In this document: positions 54,937-63,982 of the stretch, in pieces
Numbering within the stretch: position 1 is the first letter of the stretch
Layout: each line of letters begins with the position of its first letter
Origin: JADJDM01 sp044352985
Lineage (GTDB): Bacteria; Bacteroidota; Bacteroidia; B-17B0; Aurantibacillaceae
Reading direction: 5' to 3'
DNA length: 64,000 nucleotides
Assembly (NCBI GenBank): GCA_044352985.1
Contig: JBILCU010000016.1
Coordinates: 9,363 to 73,362 of the forward strand
Position numbers and translations under genes: made by a program
The notes under the pieces: generated by a model
Told to the model about the DNA's origin: nothing
What the model saw: only the letters and a program-made list of their open reading frames with translations
Database searches by the model: none

Positions 54937-54944
54937 CAAATTTA
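54937..54944 (-). promoter_or_regulatory. -7 promoter element for asnS
   Basis: CAAATTTA on the plus strand is TAAATTTG on the minus strand, 21 bases before ATG 54915. A TTG equivalent at about 54969 is 24 bases away, so the -33 match is weak. Confidence 0.42.
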
Positions 54945-55015
54945 ATTTAAATTGTTGAAACAGATTTACAATTTATAAAGCGTTTTTATTTTTATCCAAA
55001 GTGTATTTTTTCTAT

Positions 55016-55045
55016 TTGGAGTTGTAAATCTAAACCTTACTTTTG
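55016..55045 (+). promoter_or_regulatory. Promoter for pyrRB
   Basis: TTG (55016-55018), 19 bases, TACTTTTG (55038-55045). Transcription should begin near 55052, leaving only about 14 bases of leader before ATG 55066. Confidence 0.66.
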
Positions 55046-55065
55046 TTGAAAGAAAGATTCTACTG

Positions 55066-55599
55066 ATGAACCCAAAAATCATACTTGAAGGCGAACAGCT
55101 TGAGATTACGATAACTCGACTTTGCCATCAGTTAATTGAAGTTCATGATGATTTTAGTCAAAGCGCAATTATTGGCTTGCAGCCAAGAGGCGTTTTTTTA
55201 GCTAAACGCATACATCAAAAATTGTGTTCTATTCTTAAAACAAAAAAAATTAATTACGGCGAATTGGATATCACTTTCTATCGCGATGATTTCAGAAGAA
55301 AAGAATTGATTCCTAATAAAACCAATATTGATTTCATCATTGAAGATAAAAACATCATTTTGATTGATGATGTTTTGTTTACTGGAAGAACCATTCGAGC
55401 AGGACTTGATGCCATGCTCGCTTTTGGAAGACCCAAGGATGTTGAATTATTAGTTTTGATTGATCGTAGATTTAGAAGACATTTGCCTATACAAGCAAAA
55501 TACGTTGGCAAAACAATTGACTCTATCGAATCACAAAATGTAAAAGTAGAATTATTAGAGACAGAGGGAAAAGACAGAGTAACTTTATTAAATGATTAA
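55066..55599 (+). CDS. pyrR: PyrR, bifunctional regulator/uracil phosphoribosyltransferase
   Basis: 177 residues. The PRPP-binding motif in ILIDDVLFTGRTIRAGLDAM and the N-terminal QPRGVFLAKRIH identify PyrR. In Bacillus it binds pyr mRNA and attenuates transcription; here the leader is too short for an attenuator, so the uracil phosphoribosyltransferase activity may be the main role, or it acts elsewhere. Cotranscribed with pyrB nine bases later. Confidence 0.93.
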   Translation: MNPKIILEGEQLEITITRLCHQLIEVHDDFSQSAIIGLQPRGVFLAKRIHQKLCSILKTKKINYGELDITFYRDDFRRKELIPNKTNIDFIIEDKNIILIDDVLFTGRTIRAGLDAMLAFGRPKDVELLVLIDRRFRRHLPIQAKYVGKTIDSIESQNVKVELLETEGKDRVTLLND

Positions 55600-55607
55600 A
55601 AAATAAA

Positions 55608-56537
55608 ATGAGCAGTTTAAGTGTTAATCATCTTTTAGGAATAAAATACATCAACAAATCAGACATTGAATTAATTCTAGAAACTGCAAAGAATTTTAAA
55701 GAAGTCATTAATCGCCCAATAAAAAAAGTTCCTTCATTAAGAGATATTACAGTAGCCAATTTATTTTTTGAAAATTCAACTCGAACCAAATTATCTTTCG
55801 AATTAGCTCAAAAACGTTTATCTGCAGACATCATCAATTTTGCAGCATCTTCTTCATCAGTAAAAAAAGGTGAAACACTTGTTGATACGGTAAATAACAT
55901 ATTAGCCATGAAAGTGGACATGGTTGTTATGCGCCATTCTAGCCCTGGTGCTGCAGTATTTTTATCTAAACGCGTAAATGCAAAAATTATTAATGCCGGA
56001 GATGGTGCGCACGAACACCCTACTCAGGCATTACTTGATGCGTTTTCTATTCAGGAAAACCTAGGCACATTAAAAGGAAAAAAAGTGGTGATAGTTGGAG
56101 ATATTCTTCATTCACGAGTTGCGCTTTCCAATATTTTTTGTTTACAAAAAATGGGGGCAGAAGTAATGGTGTGCGGTCCACTTACCTTAATTCCAAAACA
56201 CATTGAAAGTCTTGGTGTAAAGGTTGAACTTGACTTAAAAAAAGCATTAGAATGGTGCGATGTAGCAAACATGCTTCGCATTCAGTTAGAAAGACAGGAT
56301 ATCAAATTTTTTCCTTCACTAAGAGAGTATACCATGTTGTATGGTTTAAACATGGAAATGCTAGATAAATTATCCAAACGAATTTTAATCATGCACCCCG
56401 GCCCAATAAACAGAGGAATTGAAATTACCAGTGAAGTTGCCGACAGTGAACAATCCATTATTTTAGATCAGGTAGAAAATGGTGTTGCTGTTCGTATGGC
56501 TGTTATGTTCTTATTAGCAGGCAGAATAAATAATTAA
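55608..56537 (+). CDS. pyrB: Aspartate carbamoyltransferase catalytic subunit
   Basis: 309 residues. Carbamoyl-phosphate motif FFENSTRTKLSFE, then GDGAHEHPTQALLDAFSI, and HPGPINRGIEI near the end. It makes carbamoyl aspartate, the committed step of pyrimidine synthesis. No pyrI regulatory subunit follows, consistent with an unregulated or PyrR-linked form. Confidence 0.97.
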   Translation: MSSLSVNHLLGIKYINKSDIELILETAKNFKEVINRPIKKVPSLRDITVANLFFENSTRTKLSFELAQKRLSADIINFAASSSSVKKGETLVDTVNNILAMKVDMVVMRHSSPGAAVFLSKRVNAKIINAGDGAHEHPTQALLDAFSIQENLGTLKGKKVVIVGDILHSRVALSNIFCLQKMGAEVMVCGPLTLIPKHIESLGVKVELDLKKALEWCDVANMLRIQLERQDIKFFPSLREYTMLYGLNMEMLDKLSKRILIMHPGPINRGIEITSEVADSEQSIILDQVENGVAVRMAVMFLLAGRINN

Positions 56538-56580
56538 AAAAAATAGTCTATTTTTTCACTGAATTAAATTAATTCAGGTG
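56535..56580 (+). terminator. AT-rich hairpins after pyrB
   Basis: AAAAAATA at about 56538-56545 faces TATTTTTT at 56549-56556 around GTC, and a second palindrome CACTGAATTAAATTAATTCAGGTG lies at 56557-56580. Either could end the pyrRB transcript but both are weak and lack a T-run in the usual place. Confidence 0.33.
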
Positions 56581-56663
56581 AAATTAATTTAATTAAGATA
56601 TTGTTCAAAACACGTGTATTGTTTTTAATAATTATTTTCAGCTCACGGATGAATTGAAATAAA

Positions 56664-56671
56664 TACATTTG
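56664..56671 (+). promoter_or_regulatory. -7 promoter element for dnaB
   Basis: TACATTTG matches TAnnTTTG and lies 18 bases before ATG 56690; no convincing TTG is at -33. Its position excludes the TTG start at 56669. Confidence 0.45.
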
Positions 56672-56689
56672 ATAAAATTTTCTATTGTG

Positions 56690-58270
56690 ATGAGTTCTAC
56701 CGAAAACAGAAACAGACCTAAACTAAAAAACTTAAATTACACCCCTATTTTACTGGATGGTAAACTACAACCTCAAGCTGTTGATTTAGAGGAAGCTGTT
56801 CTAGGTGCCATGATGCTTGAAAAAGAAGCATTAAGCCAAGTAATTGATATTTTAAAACCTGAATCGTTTTATAAACCTTCTCATCAATCCGTTTATCGGG
56901 CAATTGTTGATTTATTTACCAACTCTGAACCGGTAGATATATTAACAGTTACTAACCAACTTCGTAAAAATGGCGAACTGGAAATTGCAGGTGGTGCTTA
57001 CGCAGTATCTCAGTTAACAAACAAAGTAGCTTCTTCAGCAAATGTTGAGTACCATGCACGTATTGTTGCGCAAAAATTTTTACAACGCGAACTAATTCGT
57101 TTAAGTACTGATACGATTCATAAATCTTATGAAGAATCAACAGATGTGTTTGATTTGTTGGATACAGCTACCAAAAATATTTTTGAACTGGTAGATGCCA
57201 ATGTGCGTAAACAGCATGATAAAATGAGTAACCTCGTTGCTGAGGCATTAAAACAAATTGAAAACGCTGGAACCCAAACTTCTGGTGTAACTGGTGTTCC
57301 AAGTGGTTTCACGGCATTAGATAGAGTTACCTCCGGATGGCAACGCAGTGATCTAGTTATTTTAGCCGCTCGTCCGGGTATGGGTAAAACAGCATTTGTA
57401 TTAACTATTGCCAGAAATGCTTCAGTTGAATTTAGTAAACCTACAGCCGTATTTTCTTTGGAGATGTCCTCATTGCAATTAGTAAATCGTTTAATTTCAG
57501 GTGAAGCAGAACTACATCAAGATAAAATAAGAAAAGGAAATTTAGAAGCATATGAATGGCAGCAGTTAAATACTAGAATTGGCGCATTAACCAAAGCACC
57601 TCTTTTTATTGATGATACCCCTGCTCTATCCATTTTTGAATTAAGAGCAAAAGCTCGTCGATTAAAAGAGAATCATGGCATTGAAATTATCATCATCGAT
57701 TATTTGCAATTAATGACTGCCGGCTCTGACAATAAAGGAAATCGTGAACAAGAAATCAGTTACATCTCTCGTTCATTAAAAGGTTTGGCAAAAGAATTAA
57801 ATATACCAATCATTGCACTTTCGCAGTTAAGTCGTAATGTTGAACAACGTGCAAGTAACAGTAAGCGTCCACAACTAAGTGATCTCCGTGAATCTGGGGC
57901 CATTGAGCAAGATGCTGATATGGTAATGTTTATTTATCGTCCGGAATACTATGGTTTAACTGAAGATGAAAATGGTAACTCCACAAAAGGTAGAGCTGAA
58001 GTCATTATCGCTAAACACAGAAATGGTTCATTGGAGGATATTCCTTTAAGGTTCATTGGTCAATATGCAAAATTTGCTGATTTAGATTACCAGGAAGACA
58101 CTAGCACACAATACAATTCCAATTCAGGAATTGCACCTGCAGATGATTTTTTAAATAATGTTCAAACCAAAACCATTGCATCTAAAAAATGGGATGATGA
58201 ACAACCTGATGCTCCTTCAACAGATATTAAAAGAGAAAACCCAAACCACGATATAGAAGACCCATTTTAA
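56690..58270 (+). CDS. dnaB: Replicative DNA helicase DnaB
   Basis: 526 residues from ATG 56690; an upstream TTG at 56669 sits in the promoter. The N-terminal domain (LEEAVLGAMMLEKEAL) leads to a RecA-like ATPase with Walker A ARPGMGKTA, Walker B IIIIDYLQLM and SQLSRNVEQRASNSKRPQLS. No intein interrupts the Walker A or other motifs. The C-terminal tail is Asp/Asn-rich. It unwinds the chromosomal fork. Confidence 0.97.
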   Translation: MSSTENRNRPKLKNLNYTPILLDGKLQPQAVDLEEAVLGAMMLEKEALSQVIDILKPESFYKPSHQSVYRAIVDLFTNSEPVDILTVTNQLRKNGELEIAGGAYAVSQLTNKVASSANVEYHARIVAQKFLQRELIRLSTDTIHKSYEESTDVFDLLDTATKNIFELVDANVRKQHDKMSNLVAEALKQIENAGTQTSGVTGVPSGFTALDRVTSGWQRSDLVILAARPGMGKTAFVLTIARNASVEFSKPTAVFSLEMSSLQLVNRLISGEAELHQDKIRKGNLEAYEWQQLNTRIGALTKAPLFIDDTPALSIFELRAKARRLKENHGIEIIIIDYLQLMTAGSDNKGNREQEISYISRSLKGLAKELNIPIIALSQLSRNVEQRASNSKRPQLSDLRESGAIEQDADMVMFIYRPEYYGLTEDENGNSTKGRAEVIIAKHRNGSLEDIPLRFIGQYAKFADLDYQEDTSTQYNSNSGIAPADDFLNNVQTKTIASKKWDDEQPDAPSTDIKRENPNHDIEDPF

Positions 58271-58280
58271 TTTTTGAATT

Positions 58281-59270
58281 ATGTTTACAATAGATACACA
58301 CACGCATATTATCCCAAAAGAAATTCCTGATTTTTCATCTAAATTCGGGTATGGTGAATTCATTCGACTCGATCATCATGTCGAAGGAAGAGCGTGGATG
58401 ATGCAAGGCGAAAATCGTTTCCGTGAAATCATTGCCAATTGTTGGGATACGGAAGTTCGAATAGCAGAAATGGCCGAACATCAAGTTGATATGCAGGTTA
58501 TTTGTACCATTCCGGTTATGTTTTCATACTGGGCAAAAGCAAATGATACCTTGGAATTGTCAAAATTTTTAAACGATCATATTTCGGATATTACAACAAA
58601 ATATCCCGACAAATTTATTGGTTTATCAACCATACCGCTTCAGGATAATAAACTAGCCGTGCAGGAGCTAGAGCGAAGCATAAAAAATGGGCATAGAGGC
58701 GTGCAAATCGGCTCAAACATTAATAATAAAAATCTCAACGAGCCTGAGTTCGATGAGTTTTTTGCAGCATGTGAAAATTTAGGTGCAGCAGTATTGGTTC
58801 ACCCATGGCAAATGATGGGTCAAGAACACATGAGCAAATATTGGCTGCCATGGTTAGTTGGCATGCCTGCTGAAATAAGCAGAGCAGTATGTTCCATGAT
58901 TTTTGGAGGCGTTTTTGAAAAATACCCTAAACTAAAAGTTTGTTTTGCGCATGGCGGAGGTTCTTTTTTACCTACCATCAGCAGAATAGAACATGGCTGG
59001 GAATGCCGTCCGGATTTGGTTGCCCTTGATAACCCTAAAAACCCAAAAGAATATTTAGGCAAGTTTTGGGTAGATTCTCATGTGTGTGATCACAAAATGC
59101 TTCAATATGTAATTGATTTGGTTGGTGCAGACAAAGTAATGCAGGGCTCAGATTATCCTTTTCCTTTGGGGGAGGCAATTCCGGGCGAATTAGTAAGAAA
59201 TGCCCCGCTTTCAGAACCGGATAAAATTAAAATTTTAGGCACAGCAGCTAAAGACTGGTTGGGTATTTAA
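58281..59270 (+). CDS. 2-amino-3-carboxymuconate-6-semialdehyde decarboxylase-like amidohydrolase
   Basis: 329 residues, starting 10 bases after dnaB. Metal site DTHTHIIPKE, NCWDTEVRIAEM, HPWQMMGQEHMSKYWLPWLVGMPAE, then AHGGGSFLPTISRIEHG and QGSDYPFPLGE match the ACMSD family closely along the whole length. ACMSD decarboxylates ACMS in the kynurenine route of tryptophan breakdown. No other kynurenine gene is in the window. Assignment within the amidohydrolase-2 superfamily is strong, the pathway is inferred. Confidence 0.9.
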   Translation: MFTIDTHTHIIPKEIPDFSSKFGYGEFIRLDHHVEGRAWMMQGENRFREIIANCWDTEVRIAEMAEHQVDMQVICTIPVMFSYWAKANDTLELSKFLNDHISDITTKYPDKFIGLSTIPLQDNKLAVQELERSIKNGHRGVQIGSNINNKNLNEPEFDEFFAACENLGAAVLVHPWQMMGQEHMSKYWLPWLVGMPAEISRAVCSMIFGGVFEKYPKLKVCFAHGGGSFLPTISRIEHGWECRPDLVALDNPKNPKEYLGKFWVDSHVCDHKMLQYVIDLVGADKVMQGSDYPFPLGEAIPGELVRNAPLSEPDKIKILGTAAKDWLGI

Positions 59271-59385
59271 ATTTTGAAGCTAACTAAAGTTTCTTAAAAT
59301 TAAGAAAAGCTTGCCGTTCTGTTTAATTCTAACAGATCTATTTTCTACTAGACGCAATAAATAATTAGTTGGCGCCCTCTCCGAT

Positions 59386-60689
59386 TGTCATGCTGACGAA
59401 GGAAGCATCTGTTTTCTGTCATGCTGACGAAGGAAGCATCTGTTTTTTGTCATGCTGACGAAGGAAGCATCTGTTTTTTGTCATGCTGACGAAGGAAGCA
59501 TCTGTTTTTTTAAGATTCCTCCTTTCGTCGGAATGACAAAAAACAATTTCGACTTTAGAATTCTGATTTAGGCTTGTTTGTTATGCTGACGAGGGAAGCA
59601 TCTGTTTTTTTAGATTCCTCCTTTCGTCGGAATGACAAAAAACAATTTCGACTTTAGAAGCTTAATTTATTTTTGTTTGTCATGCTGACGAAGGAAGCAT
59701 CTGCTTTTTTAGATTCCTCCTTTCGTCGGAATGACAAAAAACAATTTCGACTTTAGAATCCTGATTTAGGTTTTTTTGTCATGCTGACGAAGGAAGCATT
59801 TGATTTTTTAGATTCCTCCTTTCGTCGGAATGACAAAAAACAATTTCGATTTTAGAATCCTGATTTAGGTTTATTTGTCATGCTGACGAAGGAAGCATCT
59901 GTTTTCTGTCATGCTGACGAAGGAAGCATCTGTTTTTTTAGATTCCTCCTTTCGTCGGAATGACAAAAAACAATTTCAATTTTAGAATCCTGATTAGGTT
60001 TGTTTGTCATGCTGACGAAGGAAGCATCTGTTTTTTTAGATTCCTCCTTTCGTCGGAATGACAAAAAACAATTTCGACGTTAGAATCCTGATTTAGGTTT
60101 TTTTGTCATGCTGACGAAGGAAGCATCTGCTTTTTTAAGATTCCTCCTTTCGTCGGAATGACAAAAAACAATTTCGACTTTAGAACCTTAATTTATTTTT
60201 GTTTGTCATGCTGACGAAGGAAGCATTTGATTTTTTAGATTCCTCCTTTCGTCGGAATGACAAAAAACAATTTCGATTTTAGAATCCTAATTTAGGTTTA
60301 TTTGTCATGCTGACGAAGGAAGCATCTGTTTTCTGTCATGCTGACGAAGGAAGCATCTGCTTTTTTAGATTCCTCCTTTCGTCGGAAAGACAAAAAACAA
60401 TTTCGACTTTAGAATCCTGATTTAGTCTTGTTTATCATGCTGACGAAGGAAGCATCTGTTTTTTTAGATTCCTCCTTTCGTCGGAATGACAAAAAACAAT
60501 TTCAATTTTAGAATCCTGATTAGGTTTGTTTGTCATGCTGACGAAGGAAGCATCTGCTTTTTTAGATTCCTCCTTTCGTCGGAATGACAAAAAACAATTT
60601 CGACTTTAGAACCTTAATTTATTTTTGTTTGTCATGCTGACGAAGGAAGCATCTGCTTTTTTAAGATTCCTCCTATCGTCGGAATGACA
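59386..60689. repeat. Tandem array of palindromic hairpin units (12 full units, 17 left arms)
   Basis: The gap between the ACMSD-like gene and the LamG gene is filled by a 1.3-kb array. The left arm begins TGTCATGCTGACGAAGG and the right arm is AGATTCCTCCTTTCGTCGG followed by AATGACA; the two are near-complements, separated by a T-run, so each unit forms a hairpin. I count 12 right arms and 17 left arms. Full units recur every 97-101 bases and share a conserved AACAATTTCGACTTTAGAA linker. Five left arms occur alone at 31-base spacing. Coding is absent on either strand beyond chance frames. It is flanked by no transposase. Confidence 0.92.
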
Positions 60690-60729
60690 AAAAAATCTTC
60701 CATCTAAAATCAGAAATCTAAAATTGTGT

Positions 60730-61806
60730 TTACTGCAATACAATTTTTCGGGTTTCGATAGTAACGCCCTGCGCATTGATGAGGTTAACAAAATAAATAC
60801 CATTGCCACCCCAAGTGCTCATATCCACATAAAATTGTTGTTGTGTAATGGCAGACTGAAATACTTGTTGCCCCAACGCATTACTAATTTTAATTTGGTA
60901 CCCAGTTAAATTAGCCAAGTTGCCATTATCAATGGTAATATGATCGTTAGTTGGGTTTGGCCAAATTTTAATAGTGTTTTGGTAAGTTACCGGGTTAAAC
61001 CCTGTAAAGTTAGTATTAATTAAAAGTGTATCAGTAACCGTAATAGTTTGAAAACAAATATTGCCGTTATATAAACCTGTAATTTCGCTAGGTGTTAATG
61101 CGCGATTCCAAATACCAATATCGTCGAGTTTACCAGAAAAAAATCCAACCCATCCAAATTGACTCATCCAAGCACCAAAAGCAGTGTTTGTTGAAGTGTT
61201 ACCTAAATTACCAGAAACAACATTGCTAATGCCTGTAGCACTTATGCCAGACACTTGAATTCCATTGATGTATAATTTCATTCTGTTTAAATCTCCAATT
61301 AAATTTCCATTAAATATTACAGCAACATGGACCCAACTGCTATTAGAAATTGTATTTGTAGTGACTACTGATTGGCCGCCATCAGTTCCTCCTCCAAGTT
61401 TATTGGAGCTTAAACCAATAATTATTCCGCAAGGGTTTCCACCAGTTGCTTTCCAATTAGAAAATAGTCCACCAGTACCATTTGTGAAATCCTTTATAAA
61501 TCCACTAAAACTATATTCTGTAGCATTAATTAAACTCCCACCTAAATTTAACGGTAAATCAATTCTATTATTTACTCCATCAAAACTATAAGCACTATTC
61601 GAATTCCCAAATCGATCTGTTGTTAAGGTCGCTCCATTTACAGTTCCATCATTCGTATTACTACTTTCATCAATTGCATTGCCATTAAATGGCCACCAAC
61701 CAACAAGACCATTTGTTGGTACATAGTTCGGAACAGTTTGAGCAATTGTTGCAGCAGCCAAACCTATAGTTGCTACTGCGGTCAGAAGTAAATTCTTTTT
61801 TTTCAT
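60730..61806 (-). CDS. Secreted LamG-domain protein with T9SS type A tail
   Basis: 358 residues. Signal peptide about 1-22, then a LamG/concanavalin-like jelly roll about 30-245 (NGLVGWWPFNGNAIDES, SYSFDGVNNRIDLP-like AYSFDGVNN, and GKLDDIGIWNRALTPSEI near its end), and the T9SS type A tail (IWPNPTNDHITIDNG to the end, IVLQ). Likely carbohydrate-binding and surface or secreted. It is bracketed by the palindrome array on its 3' side and another palindrome 81 bases upstream of its start. No clear promoter box was seen. Confidence 0.9.
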   Translation of the reverse strand: MKKKNLLLTAVATIGLAAATIAQTVPNYVPTNGLVGWWPFNGNAIDESSNTNDGTVNGATLTTDRFGNSNSAYSFDGVNNRIDLPLNLGGSLINATEYSFSGFIKDFTNGTGGLFSNWKATGGNPCGIIIGLSSNKLGGGTDGGQSVVTTNTISNSSWVHVAVIFNGNLIGDLNRMKLYINGIQVSGISATGISNVVSGNLGNTSTNTAFGAWMSQFGWVGFFSGKLDDIGIWNRALTPSEITGLYNGNICFQTITVTDTLLINTNFTGFNPVTYQNTIKIWPNPTNDHITIDNGNLANLTGYQIKISNALGQQVFQSAITQQQFYVDMSTWGGNGIYFVNLINAQGVTIETRKIVLQ

Positions 61807-61886
61807 AAAAAAATTGTTTTTGTTTTTCTACTCTGCCCCGCAGTAGAGTTAATATAAAAAAATCAGCGTGGGACAGTTACCAAACT

Positions 61887-61999
61887 TGTCATTGAGGAGG
61901 TCGAAGTCCCGTGAAACGAAGTAAAGTAAAGCCCACGCTTTGCGTGAGCGTTTTACTTAAGACTTCCCGTTTCACATGAATTTTCGACCTTTCAATGAC
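61887..61999. repeat. 113-base nested palindromic element
   Basis: Outer arms TGTCATTGAGGAGGTCGAA (61887-61905) and TTCGACCTTTCAATGAC (61983-61999) pair. Inside, GTGAAACG faces CGTTTCAC, AAGTAAA faces TTTACTT, and the tip CCACGC/GCGTGA closes the stem, making a nested hairpin through the whole element. It lies in the otherwise empty 329-base gap upstream of the LamG gene. It resembles the palindrome family at 18890 and 59386 in its TGTCA end. Confidence 0.75.
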
Positions 62000-62135
62000 G
62001 GTAGCTTAGCAAACGCTAATTATGTTATTTCAGCCATCTAGGCTGTGTTTTGTTTTATTTCAATAGTTTTAATTTTATGTATTCAAAAATAGTGTTTTAT
62101 TTTTTTCTTCAAATCTAAAAAATGAGCGTACTCTT

Positions 62136-63638
62136 TTACTTCACCCCGCCCATTAATTTTTTAATGAATGGTGAGATTAAAATTAACACTACACCTGCAA
62201 TTAAAGCATAAATACCTAATTGCTTGTAACCATCTGCATAAATACTTAGTTTCTCCATGTTCGTTGCATTTTCGGATGCGCTTGCAATATTCGCTCCCAA
62301 TAAACCTGCAAAGTATTGACCATATGCACTTGCTAAAAACCACATGCCCATAATTACAGCTTGCAATTTTTGAGGCGATAATTTGGTCATTACCGAAGTT
62401 CCGATGGGCGACAAACACAATTCACCAAAAGTGATGATGAACCAGCCAAAAGCAAATAATCCTAAAGAAGAAATTCCATTTTCGTTGCTAAAAAATTTAC
62501 TTGCGTAAAAAATATAAAAACCAACAGCCAGAAATAAAAATCCAAGTCCAAATTTCACAATGGTATTGGGCTCAGCTTTTCGGTTAGCCAACCACAACCA
62601 CAATAAACCTAATGGTGTAGCAAAAATAATTACATACAATGAGTTGGAAGAATTATTTATTCCGTTTGGATCCAGAGGAATTCCAAGAATGGAATCACTT
62701 AAATTATTGGCAGCGAAAATGCTTAATGAACCTCCGCTTTGCTCAAAAAATGCCCAGAAGAAAATGGAAAAAACCATAAACAATAAAGCAGCAATTAAAC
62801 GTTTATTTTCTATTACCGAAAAATTTCGCATTTCAACAAATACATAAATTACAGCTAATGGCCCGATAATATACATGAACCAATCGGTGTATTCTGTTTT
62901 GGAAACCATAAACATAATTAATGGAACTGCAATAAGCGATCCGATGAAAGTTAACACTTCTTGGATTAATCTATTTTTTTGAGGCAAGTGCAAAAGCGGT
63001 GATAAACCAATGTTTCCTAGTTTTTTTTGAGTTTGCGTAAAGGTGAGTAAACTAATAATCATAAAAATGGAGGAAAGTCCGAAAGCTACATTCCAGCGCA
63101 CCGATTCAGAAACCAATGAGGATAACATTTCGCCTTTGCCAATGGCAATACAGGCATAACCACCTAAAAAAGCACCTGCATTTACACCTGCATAAAACAA
63201 CATAAACCCTGCGTCAACTCTATTATCGCCATCTTTATATAAATTACCAACCATACTAGAAATGTTGGGTTTAAAGAACCCAGTACCAACAACATTAAAT
63301 GCAATTCCTAAAAAGAAAAAAACATTTGGGTTTATGGCCAGTAAAATACTGCCAATTATCATTAAGATTCCACCCCAAAACAAGGAGCGACGTTTACCTA
63401 AAATTTTATCGGCAAATAAACCACCAACAAATGTGAAAGCATAAACAAATGCCTGGGTTGCTCCATATTGAAGGTTTGCCACTACTTCATTAAAGTCAAG
63501 TTGGTTTATCATAAAAAAAACCAGCATACCTCGCATACCATAGAAACTGAAGCGTTCCCACATTTCGCTAAAAAATAATGGCCAGATTTGTTTTGGGTAT
63601 TTACCTTTAAAATTTTGTATTTCTTCTATTGTTTGCAT
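62136..63638 (-). CDS. POT family proton-coupled peptide transporter
   Basis: 500 residues with about 12-14 membrane helices. FSEMWERFSFYGMRGMLVFF carries the ExxER-type motif (here EMWERF), and GGLFADKILGKRRSLFWGG and FKPNISSMVG are the PTR2 signatures. FGELCLSPIGTSVMTKLSP is the typical later block. Imports di- and tripeptides using protons, which suits the peptidases in this window. The gap beyond it to the window end has no gene. Confidence 0.93.
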   Translation of the reverse strand: MQTIEEIQNFKGKYPKQIWPLFFSEMWERFSFYGMRGMLVFFMINQLDFNEVVANLQYGATQAFVYAFTFVGGLFADKILGKRRSLFWGGILMIIGSILLAINPNVFFFLGIAFNVVGTGFFKPNISSMVGNLYKDGDNRVDAGFMLFYAGVNAGAFLGGYACIAIGKGEMLSSLVSESVRWNVAFGLSSIFMIISLLTFTQTQKKLGNIGLSPLLHLPQKNRLIQEVLTFIGSLIAVPLIMFMVSKTEYTDWFMYIIGPLAVIYVFVEMRNFSVIENKRLIAALLFMVFSIFFWAFFEQSGGSLSIFAANNLSDSILGIPLDPNGINNSSNSLYVIIFATPLGLLWLWLANRKAEPNTIVKFGLGFLFLAVGFYIFYASKFFSNENGISSLGLFAFGWFIITFGELCLSPIGTSVMTKLSPQKLQAVIMGMWFLASAYGQYFAGLLGANIASASENATNMEKLSIYADGYKQLGIYALIAGVVLILISPFIKKLMGGVK

Positions 63639-63727
63639 ACTGTTTTATTTAGGGTTTACTCAAAAAATAATATCTATTCATCATCTACTTTTTTTACTTG
63701 ATTAAAAAAAGTTGCAAAAAAAATCAA

Positions 63728-63830
63728 GAACAAACGATTGCTCTCGCTCTCTGCTTTTTTCTTTAAGGTCAGCCATTCCTCCTGGCTGTCCTAAAAAAAA
63801 CATTCACCCAAATCGGCACCGCGTTTGTTC
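63728..63830. repeat. Imperfect inverted repeat upstream of the POT transporter
   Basis: GAACAAACG (63728-63736) and CGTTTGTTC (63822-63830) are exact complements 85 bases apart, and inside them AGCC (63767) faces GGCT (63784). No gene is in the 63639-64000 gap. The middle is not strongly paired, so the structure is weaker than the neighbouring one. Confidence 0.5.
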
Positions 63831-63859
63831 GTGGCTTACGCTCGGGTAAAATAAAAAAT

Positions 63860-63982
63860 CCGGCCTAGCTTTGTTGATTTCAGGTTCCACTTTTTTTCGC
63901 TTCGCGTAGATTTTTGTGCAGCGAAGCCTTGCAAAAATCAGTGAACGAAAAAAATAGTGGAAGGAATCAGCAATGCAGCCGG
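63860..63982. repeat. Long imperfect hairpin near the window end
   Basis: Arms about 63860-63900 (CCGGCCTAGCTTTGTTGATT then TTCCACTTTTTTTCG) and 63945-63982 (CGAAAAAAATAGTGGAAGGA then ATCAGCAATGCAGCCGG) pair over most of their length. A smaller stem, CTTCGC with GCGAAG, closes the top. The whole reads as one 123-base fold-back with bulges. The same stretch from 63639 shows no ORF with coding character; it resembles intergenic palindromic elements rather than a gene. Confidence 0.65.

Noticed and set aside
56690..58270. Intein in DnaB
   Set aside because: Walker A, Walker B and following motifs are continuous and the protein is normal length.
59386..60689. CRISPR array
   Set aside because: Repeats are nearly palindromic over their whole length, linkers between them are conserved instead of unique spacers, and no cas gene is present.
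60606..60809. Minus-strand 67-codon reading frame at the array edge
   Set aside because: It runs through repeat sequence and the tail of the LamG gene; its residues are the translated repeat, not a conserved protein.
61265..61591. 108-residue plus-strand frame opposite the LamG gene
   Set aside because: Antisense shadow with no independent support.
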